Positions 49,977 to 55,941 of a stretch of DNA of 55,941 nt are shown here, piece after piece. This stretch comes from Planctomycetota bacterium. GTDB lineage: Bacteria > Planctomycetota > SZUA-567 > H5-PLA8. The position numbers and the translations under genes were made by a program. The stretch is from contig JAKLKQ010000045.1 of assembly GCA_023150555.1 (NCBI GenBank), positions 1-55,941 on the forward strand, given 5' to 3'. The notes under the pieces are model-generated. The model was not told the DNA's origin. It ran no database searches and worked only from the letters and a program-made list of their open reading frames with translations. Each line of letters begins with the position of its first letter. Position 1 is the first letter of the stretch.

Positions 49977-52357
49977 ACGCGCGAACCGCCCACCGCACGA
50001 AGCAGCGCCCGCACCGGCCGAGAGGCAGCGTGCTGATCTTCGCCGTCGTCTTTTTGGTGATCCTGGCGGGCCTGGGCACGGCCTTCGTGATGTTCGTCAT
50101 CCAGCAGTCGCGCGCCTCGGCCAACACGCTGCACGGCACCGAAGCCGACGCGGTCGCCGACGCGGGATTGGCGCACGCACGGCAGGTGCTGCGTCAGGCC
50201 GTGGGCCTGTACCGCAGCTTCTCGCCCGACGCGGCCTTCGACCCCGGCAAGTACTACGACGTCGCGACGCCCGACCCGCCGTATTACAGGGACACCTATG
50301 CACACGCCGCTGTGATCGACACGAAGGGCACGCCCGAGTTTGCCGGTTCGGACGCCGACGACGTGGTCTACGGCGACTACGTATTGCCCGGCCCCAATGG
50401 CATCCTCGCCACCACACCTACCGCTGCTGGTGACGACGTCTTCGTCAATCAAGGAAATGTCTATCGCATTTTCGAAGCCCGCAATAACGAGACGCCCACC
50501 GACCCCGAGATCCAGGCCGGCGAGTACGCGCTGCTGTTCTGGGACGACGGCGTGCCTTACAGCAGTGCCCTGGCGCTGACCGACCCGCTGCGCTTCACCG
50601 AGGCCCCGCTGACGATCACCAGCCAACTCAACGGCAGCGGCTACCAGGCCTTCAACGACGCCGACGGCGCCGGGCCCGTGCACTACGGCCTGGCGCGGCG
50701 CTGGCAACTGCGCAGCCCGCAGGCCGGCATCTACAACGCCGGCGCGGCGCGCGACCTGCCCCGCGTGGCCAACACCCGCGGCGAATACTACGCCTGGGTC
50801 GACAACCTCGACGGGAAACTCTTCGCCGTGCCGCAGGAGTGGGGCATCGACACCCAGAACATGAGCGCCTACGCGACGCCCGAAGCCGACGTGCAGCGCG
50901 GGATCCTCGACAACCTCGGCCTGGCCTGGGACAACGCCGAACGCGACAAGATGCTGGCCCTCGCCGCCGGCACCACCTTCGTGGACATGGGCGACCTGGT
51001 CGGGCGCATCGCCGTCGCGACCAAGTCGCTGGACCGCGCCAACGCCGCCAGCCCGCTGGTCTACCTCGTCGCGCGCCACACGCTGGACCGCTACTTCAAC
51101 ATCAAGAGCGACGACGAACTGAAGACGACCGCCACCGCGCTGAACCTCAACACCGCGCCCGAAGAACTGCTCGCCGCGGCGATCAGCCAGATTCCCCTTA
51201 CCGTCGACGGCGCCGACCCGACGAAGCACGTGGCCGACGCCGCGAAGGCGCTGGCGCTGGCCAAGCGCATCGTCGCCAAGCGCCCGTTCCTCTGCCGCGT
51301 GGACTTCGAGGACTTTCTCGCCGCGCACCTGAACGCCGACCCCACCGCCGCGCCCGACGACGTGACCACCGCGACAGCCACGCCCGGCGGGATGATCTGG
51401 CAGGCCATGCCGAAGCGCGCCTACCCCGCGCTGGCCGATCTCGTCGAACTGCCCGGCATCGCCGCCGACCATCCGGTCTTCCGCGTCTTCTTCGACGCGG
51501 CGTGGCAGCGCAAACGCTTCGAATGGTTCCGCAAGGACGACACCCTCGCGCCCGTCGCCGGCGCGCTGATCGACGCCAAGGCCTTCAACAACCTGCTCAA
51601 CAGCCTCAGCGGCAAGCGCCGCGACGGGACCTACGGCTACAGCTTCTACAGCTACGACGGTGTCGCGCAGCCCTTCGAGAACCCCGTGGGCACCGTGCCG
51701 AAGTTCCTCTACACCGAGATCACCGCCGCCGACGTCACTGCGCTCCTCAAGCAATACCGCGTGGAAGGCAGCGACGCGTCCGTCCACACCGAAGCCGCGG
51801 AACTGAAGGAGTGGCGCGCGACGAACAGCAGCGGCTACTACGAGATGACCTTCTTCGCCTGCGACGACACGCAAGAGGTCGCGCGCCTGGGTGCCATCCC
51901 GCCGCCGCCCGCGCCGCCGACGGCCATCGTCAGCGGCGGCGCCGACGGCACGCTTCAGACGCCCGAGGTCACCGACGACACCGTCAGCGGCACCGACATC
52001 ATCGACGGCGGCAACCTCGTCGCCGAAAGCTTCGTCCACGCCCCGCTGCGCGCCTACCGCCACGGCAAGGACCCCGCCACCGTCCCCGCGCCCACCGCCG
52101 AACGCACCAGCGGCGCGGCCGGCGACGGCGACGTGGCCTGGTCGCCGCGCGCCGACTTCCGCGGGCGCTACTTCATGGTCTACATCCTCGCGCGCGGCAT
52201 CGTCACGATCTCGAAGGACCCCTGGTCCGGCGTGACGACCACGCACTACGGCGCGACGCGGCGCATCGAGGCGCTCTACGACGCCCTCGACGACGAACTG
52301 CTCTGGCGCCGCAACATCTCCACCGAACTGCGCAGCCTCGGCGATCCTTCGCCGTAG
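49973..52357 (+). CDS. gspK: GspK-like minor pseudopilin, very large
   Basis: The 794-residue protein has a short leader (RPRG/SVLIFAVVFLVILAG) and, unlike canonical pseudopilins, lacks Glu5, as is usual for GspK. Helix-hairpin-helix/T2SSK-like stretches are present: LNLNTAPEELLAAAISQ, KRPFLCRVDFEDFLAAH and LADLVELPGIAADH. It is more than twice the length of E. coli GspK. Large insertions and a C-terminal beta-rich domain (AIVSGGADGTLQTPEVTD and SPRADFRGRYFMVYIL) suggest an enlarged tip. GTG at 49973 overlaps the gspJ stop. A hairpin terminator follows at 52403. Confidence 0.75.
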   Translation: MNARTAHRTKQRPHRPRGSVLIFAVVFLVILAGLGTAFVMFVIQQSRASANTLHGTEADAVADAGLAHARQVLRQAVGLYRSFSPDAAFDPGKYYDVATPDPPYYRDTYAHAAVIDTKGTPEFAGSDADDVVYGDYVLPGPNGILATTPTAAGDDVFVNQGNVYRIFEARNNETPTDPEIQAGEYALLFWDDGVPYSSALALTDPLRFTEAPLTITSQLNGSGYQAFNDADGAGPVHYGLARRWQLRSPQAGIYNAGAARDLPRVANTRGEYYAWVDNLDGKLFAVPQEWGIDTQNMSAYATPEADVQRGILDNLGLAWDNAERDKMLALAAGTTFVDMGDLVGRIAVATKSLDRANAASPLVYLVARHTLDRYFNIKSDDELKTTATALNLNTAPEELLAAAISQIPLTVDGADPTKHVADAAKALALAKRIVAKRPFLCRVDFEDFLAAHLNADPTAAPDDVTTATATPGGMIWQAMPKRAYPALADLVELPGIAADHPVFRVFFDAAWQRKRFEWFRKDDTLAPVAGALIDAKAFNNLLNSLSGKRRDGTYGYSFYSYDGVAQPFENPVGTVPKFLYTEITAADVTALLKQYRVEGSDASVHTEAAELKEWRATNSSGYYEMTFFACDDTQEVARLGAIPPPPAPPTAIVSGGADGTLQTPEVTDDTVSGTDIIDGGNLVAESFVHAPLRAYRHGKDPATVPAPTAERTSGAAGDGDVAWSPRADFRGRYFMVYILARGIVTISKDPWSGVTTTHYGATRRIEALYDALDDELLWRRNISTELRSLGDPSP

Positions 52358-52402
52358 GCGGCCGCCGCGGAACGACTTCAACACAGAGGCACAGAGGACG
52401 CG

Positions 52403-52435
52403 GAGTTCGCCGAGAGCGGCGAACTCGATTTTGGA
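52403..52435 (+). terminator. Terminator of the pseudopilin operon
   Basis: A perfect 10-bp stem, GAGTTCGCCG/CGGCGAACTC (52403-52412 with 52417-52426), has an AGAG loop and is followed by GATTTTGG. The T-run is short, so it may be a weak or rho-assisted terminator. Confidence 0.65.
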
Positions 52436-52648
52436 CTTTTGGTTTTGGATTTACTGCTCTAACCACGGAACACACAGAGCCCACCGAGAACTGCTCTTGG
52501 GCTTGAAATGGAGTGCGGCGATGCCTGGCCGTTTGAGAATTGCAGCCTGAGTTTGGTTTGGTTTTTGGATCTTGGTTCTTTCCGTTCTTGTGTCGATTGG
52601 CGTTTGCAGTTCCTAACCCCTGTCCCCTATCCCCTGCCGTTTGCTGTT

Positions 52649-52705
52649 TGCCGTTCGGTTGACCCGATCACCCGATCCCCGGGTCATCCGATTCCGTTCC
52701 TCGCC
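52649..52705. repeat. 57-nt dispersed repeat, copy B
   Basis: Matches 4164-4220 at 52 of 57 positions, in the same orientation, 48 kb away. Adjacent pyrimidine tracts occur in both places. The gene-free stretch 52358-53229 consists mainly of this repeat family, the terminator and a palindrome cluster. Confidence 0.75.
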
Positions 52706-52790
52706 CCACACCCCTGGCCGCTCGCCCCTGCTGTTTGGTGTAACACTTCGAGCGCCGCGGTGGATTTTCCTTTTGCTGTTTTTCGGTTTT

Positions 52791-52860
52791 TTTGGTTCTT
52801 GCCGTTTTCCGTTTGCCGTTTTTTTCTCACCCCTCACCGCTCGCCCCTCACCCCTTCTGT
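52791..52860. repeat. Pyrimidine tract with CACCCCTC heptads
   Basis: TTTTCCGTTTGCCGTTTTTT, also present at 2285-2306, is followed by CTCACCCCTCACCGCTCGCC and CCTCACCCCTT. On the minus strand this is a purine-rich GGGGTGA heptad array with G-quadruplex potential. Confidence 0.6.
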
Positions 52861-52887
52861 TACGCTTTGCGTATATTTCACCTGGCG

Positions 52888-53030
52888 CAGCACGTCGCGC
52901 AATGTAACACATGCACGCCGTGCACTGTTCTCATAAGTCCAATGATTCCGATGCAGAAACGCCGCTGCACCATGTTAGAAGCGTGTCAGAATCGATACAA
53001 ATCGCCATGTGCACTCCAGCACGTCGCGCA
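52888..53030. repeat. 14-bp direct repeat pair
   Basis: CAGCACGTCGCGCA occurs at 52888-52901 and again at 53017-53030, 129 bp apart, just upstream of the TCGCGA cluster. No ORF explains it. Confidence 0.6.
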
Positions 53031-53042
53031 GCACCTCGTGAT

Positions 53043-53119
53043 TCGCGAAATCTCGCGAGCAACTCGCGAGTTTTCGTTAGTACAGAAATCACAGATCGCG
53101 AAATCTCGTGACCTCGCGA
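53043..53119. promoter_or_regulatory. Cluster of five TCGCGA palindromes
   Basis: TCGCGA occurs at 53043, 53053, 53064, 53096 and 53114, five times in 77 bp. The first three are one helical turn apart. TCGCGAAATCTCG is repeated exactly at 53043-53055 and 53096-53108. This looks like an array of binding sites for a dimeric DNA-binding protein upstream of the tRNA-Ser/integrase locus; the protein is not known. Confidence 0.45.
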
Positions 53120-53177
53120 ATTTGCCGGTCGCGGGATTCCGCGAGACCGATTTTGCCGCCCGTTTCGCAATTGGCGG

Positions 53178-53207
53178 TTGCGTGAGCCCGTACCCGTTGG
53201 CTATAAG
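53178..53207 (+). promoter_or_regulatory. Candidate promoter of tRNA-Ser
   Basis: TTGCGT (53178-53183) and TATAAG (53202-53207) with an 18-nt spacer would start transcription near 53214, 16 nt before the mature tRNA. Confidence 0.5.
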
Positions 53208-53229
53208 GTTCTGCGCCGTAACCGCTTCC

Positions 53230-53322
<93 letters not shown>

Positions 53323-53454
53323 CCTTAACTGCCTACGCTGCAACCCCTTAGAGCCGCTGTACTTCGACTGCCCGCGGGTGGGTTAGAGGCCCTCTCTGTG
53401 CAGAAGTCGTGCAGAAAACGTGCAGACCAAAGCCCCTCTCCAAGGAGGTCTGCC

Positions 53455-54852
53455 ATGGGTGTTGCCAAAGGAGTGCTTCCCCAACACGGAGGTACAAGGA
53501 ACGTCGCCCAGGCCGGCGCCGTCCACCGTGTGGTCGAACGGATCCAGCGAGTTGCCATCGTTCAGCGCGGCCAGCGCTACTGGCTTTCCTATGTCGAAAA
53601 CGGGCAGCCGGTACGCCGTTCCATCGCTGATTCAATTGAGGACGCGAGGAGGACTGCTGCCCAAGTCAATGCGGACCTGATCCAGGCACGTCCTACGCCC
53701 TTCGCATTTCAGCCTATCGATCCCAGGAAGTACCTCTCGGTCTGGCTGGCCTACCATGAGCACGTACGCCGATCATCGATAGGCACGATTCGACGGTATC
53801 GCGCCGCCCTGGAGCATCTGATGGCGTTTCTTGAAGACCGGGGGATTTGCACCCTGGACCGCTTGGATCCGGGCGTGGGACGTGCCTACGCAACCCACCT
53901 GAGGACCCTGCAGGCTGCCCCTAACGGCCATCCCAAAACCCCCAAGCGCCCCTTGCGAGACAAGACCGTTCGCTTTTGCCTGGAGGTAGCCCGCAACTTT
54001 CTCAACGCTGCAGCCCGAGACCGGCACTTGCCCCCCTACTTCGAGAACCCCTTCGCCCTCCTCGAACCGGAGCGCATCCGAATTGAAGACGCCAAGCCCG
54101 TAGCAGCGCTCACCGAACGAGAGGAAGCGGCCTTCTGGTCCGCTTGCGATCCCTGGGCTGCGCGCATCTTTGCCGTGCTTGCCCACAGCGGCATGCGCCC
54201 AGGCGAAGTCGCTGCGCTCATGGTGCAGGACATCGACCTGAAACAGGGCCTGTTGCATGTCCGCGGCAAGCCGGAATTCTTGATTCGGACTAAGACCCGC
54301 CATTCACGTACGTTGCCCCTGACGCCGGAAATGAAGGCCGCTCTTGGCGAGGGTATCGCAGATCGAAAGGCAGGCCCGGTCTTCCTGATGCCCAGGATTT
54401 GTTCTGGGGATGAGTCGCCCCAATTGACGGCCGGGACTCCGAGCCAACTGGCCGCCAAGTTCGAGCGGTTCATGGAAAGCGAGCGCCGCCTCCAGGAGGC
54501 CAACGGCAGAGGATGGGGCAGGGAGGCTCAGTTCAAGGCCGCCCAACGCGGTTGGAAGCGCATGGGAGGCATCCGGCATCAGGATATCCGGCGAGCCTAC
54601 ATTCGGATCATGGATCGGGCCGGGATGCCGGAACGTACCTGCGTCAAGGACTTCCGGCACACCTGGGCCACAGCGCTCCAGACGGCGCGGGTCGATCCCT
54701 TCGCGCGATGCCACATGATGGGGCACACGAACCTCCGTCAGACGGAGACCTACACCCACACGACGATGGAACTTCTTTCTGAGGAAACGGCGCGTGCGAC
54801 GGTCCAAAGGGCAACGGCGCTTTCTGCTCTGCGGAAGTCGTTACAAACCTAG
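53455..54852 (+). CDS. Tyrosine recombinase/integrase next to tRNA-Ser
   Basis: The 465-residue phage-type integrase has an N-terminal arm (residues 25-60), a SAM-like core-binding domain (about 85-190: LAYHEHVRRSSIGTIRRYRA) and the catalytic domain. Catalytic residues are Arg in HSGMRPGEVAAL, the RHTWAT segment (with Lys where the HxxR His usually stands), the GH of MMGHTNLRQTETYTH and the Tyr nucleophile there. A perfect AAGGAGGT lies 6 nt before the ATG. It follows tRNA-Ser by 134 nt and is AT-richer than the chromosome, consistent with an integrated element extending rightwards. Its TAG stop overlaps that of the convergent recombinase. Confidence 0.92.
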   Translation: MGVAKGVLPQHGGTRNVAQAGAVHRVVERIQRVAIVQRGQRYWLSYVENGQPVRRSIADSIEDARRTAAQVNADLIQARPTPFAFQPIDPRKYLSVWLAYHEHVRRSSIGTIRRYRAALEHLMAFLEDRGICTLDRLDPGVGRAYATHLRTLQAAPNGHPKTPKRPLRDKTVRFCLEVARNFLNAAARDRHLPPYFENPFALLEPERIRIEDAKPVAALTEREEAAFWSACDPWAARIFAVLAHSGMRPGEVAALMVQDIDLKQGLLHVRGKPEFLIRTKTRHSRTLPLTPEMKAALGEGIADRKAGPVFLMPRICSGDESPQLTAGTPSQLAAKFERFMESERRLQEANGRGWGREAQFKAAQRGWKRMGGIRHQDIRRAYIRIMDRAGMPERTCVKDFRHTWATALQTARVDPFARCHMMGHTNLRQTETYTHTTMELLSEETARATVQRATALSALRKSLQT

Positions 54853-55941
54853 GCCTTGTACTTTCCTGGCGGCGGTGCCAGTCTTGCGAGCGCATCGAGG
54901 ATCACGTTGTTGCCGTCGAGGACCTTGGCCCACTCCTTTTGCACGAAGGCCGCATCGTGCTCGCAGTAGCGGTCAAACGTACTTTGGTTTGCGTGACCGA
55001 TCACCGAAAGAGCCACAAAGCGGTCCACGCCGGACTGGTGGGCCCGGCTGACCGCGAATCCCCTGGTCAGGTGGGGCCACAAGGCCTTGCCCACGTCCAG
55101 CTTCTTGAGGACATCCTGAAACTCGGTATATATGCGTTTTCTCTGAAGGGCGCCGGCACGCAAGAACACCTCTTCGCTGAGCCGCTCCTGCACCTGGACC
55201 GATGCGTGCCGGCGCCCTTGGTCCCCATGCTTCCCGAGGAGTTCTCGATAGAGTTCGCACATGGCCTGCAAAGAGGGCGCTTCCAACAGCCCTGCCCTGG
55301 ATTCCAGGATAATCGGCTTATCCAGCACGAGCACTCCAGCAGGTCTACGATTCCCGATAAATCCCGAGAAGAGCGGTACGAGTTCGGGCAGGATGGGCAG
55401 CAGACGCCACTTGCCGCTTTTGGTGTTCCATCCAAGTTCCTCAACCATCGGGTCGAGAACGTAGACTTTGTTTTTCCAGTCAAACTTCTCGATCAACAAA
55501 TGGCGCACCTCATCGGTGCGCAGGCCCAGCGAGAGCATCAGAAGGAAGATCCTCCGTTGCCAATCATCGCAGGCGTCGAGAAAATCGCCTACCAGGTGCC
55601 GATCAAACCGGCCTTCTTCGAACCCGGGAAATTTCTGGCTATTAAGACGACGCCCATGGGAACCGCAACGAAACGGATTGGGAAGATCCGCAGCCACCAG
55701 ACCAAATTGCTGAGCCTTGCGCCAAAGGGTGCCTGCGGCTTCGAGAATGTTCTTTTGTTGGCGTGGAGAGATCGGACCTTTGCGACCATCGGCACGACCG
55801 TTCGGCGATACTTCTTGGGCAATAAGCCATCGTTCGAAGGCTGCAACGAAGGATTGGGTGATCTTGCGTGCAACAATCTGCGGTGCCGTTTGCTGAACGA
55901 AAGTCCGCAGGTACTGCCAGCGTGCTTTGTAAGCAGAGATC
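54849..55941 (-). CDS. Second tyrosine recombinase, 5' end cut by window edge
   Basis: The frame is open from the stop at 54849 to the right edge, giving at least 363 residues without a required start. The N-terminal part visible (ISAYKARWQYLRTFVQQTAP, then ITQSFVAAFERWL) is a core-binding region. The catalytic domain has Arg in SLGLRTDEVRHLL, HLTRGFAVSRAH, IGHANQSTFDRY with GH and Tyr. The internal GTG at 55697 is only an apparent start. It converges on the tRNA-Ser integrase and its TAG overlaps the other gene's TAG in the palindrome CTAG. It may belong to a different recombinase family from the first, since their catalytic blocks differ. Confidence 0.85.
   Translation of the reverse strand, partial: ISAYKARWQYLRTFVQQTAPQIVARKITQSFVAAFERWLIAQEVSPNGRADGRKGPISPRQQKNILEAAGTLWRKAQQFGLVAADLPNPFRCGSHGRRLNSQKFPGFEEGRFDRHLVGDFLDACDDWQRRIFLLMLSLGLRTDEVRHLLIEKFDWKNKVYVLDPMVEELGWNTKSGKWRLLPILPELVPLFSGFIGNRRPAGVLVLDKPIILESRAGLLEAPSLQAMCELYRELLGKHGDQGRRHASVQVQERLSEEVFLRAGALQRKRIYTEFQDVLKKLDVGKALWPHLTRGFAVSRAHQSGVDRFVALSVIGHANQSTFDRYCEHDAAFVQKEWAKVLDGNNVILDALARLAPPPGKYKA

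Overview
This is a GC-rich (roughly two-thirds GC by eye) chromosomal segment of a Gram-negative bacterium. Outer-membrane biogenesis genes (lpxA, lpxC, lpxD, fabZ, bamA, two OmpH/Skp genes) indicate a lipid A-containing outer membrane. An MqnE-type radical SAM enzyme points to futalosine-route menaquinone. Gld-type ABC genes, a giant zinc-ribbon/LamG membrane protein and a DUF1570-like secreted metallopeptidase are most familiar to me from Planctomycetota and related PVC lineages. That placement is inference; no rRNA is present to confirm it.

Layout. (1) 231-1893: a low-GC two-gene pair on the minus strand (a DUF4365 nuclease-fold protein and an unknown protein), probably acquired. It is followed by about 480 bp of hairpin and pyrimidine-tract repeats. 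(2) 2377-5611: a secreted metallopeptidase and mutM (minus), then a small thioredoxin-fold protein (plus). (3) 5734-15305, plus strand: an exported repeat protein, two tandem GT39-like membrane glycosyltransferases, mqnE, folE, a ketosynthase-like protein without catalytic residues, and an orphan gene, ending at a bidirectional terminator. (4) 15401-20762, minus: a three-gene, translationally coupled Gld-type ABC operon with two fusions (GldF-GldG and DUF4340-FKBP). (5) 20989-24165: two small minus genes (one an isolated MshEN domain), hemW and a SPOR lipoprotein (plus).

(6) 24241-47268, minus: one very long co-oriented block. In transcription order it is glmU-like, prs, rplY, pth, rpsF, ssb, rpsR, rplI, dnaB, bamA, two ompH/skp genes, lpxD, lpxC, fabZ, lpxA, two cyclophilins, a DinB protein, a Gfo/Idh oxidoreductase and the LamG protein. 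Many junctions overlap or are only a few bases apart. The block joins precursor supply (PRPP, UDP-GlcNAc), translation, replication, outer-membrane protein assembly and lipid A synthesis.

(7) 47744-52357, plus: four overlapping pseudopilin genes in the order gspH-I-J-K, divergent from glmU. (8) 52358-53229: a gene-free stretch with a terminator, dispersed repeats and a cluster of TCGCGA palindromes. (9) 53230-55941: tRNA-Ser(CGA) followed by two convergent tyrosine recombinases whose stop codons overlap, probably the left end of an integrated island that continues beyond the window.

The most unusual items are the DUF4340-FKBP fusion, the inactive-looking ketosynthase, the cyclophilin pair inside the lpx operon, a bamA reading frame whose signal peptide begins upstream of any ATG/GTG/TTG, the dispersed repeats (one pair 52/57 identical 48 kb apart), the phased TCGCGA array, and the recombinase pair. 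I did not see a complete novel multi-gene system; the DUF4365 pair and the Gld/FKBP operon are the best candidates for uncharacterised function.
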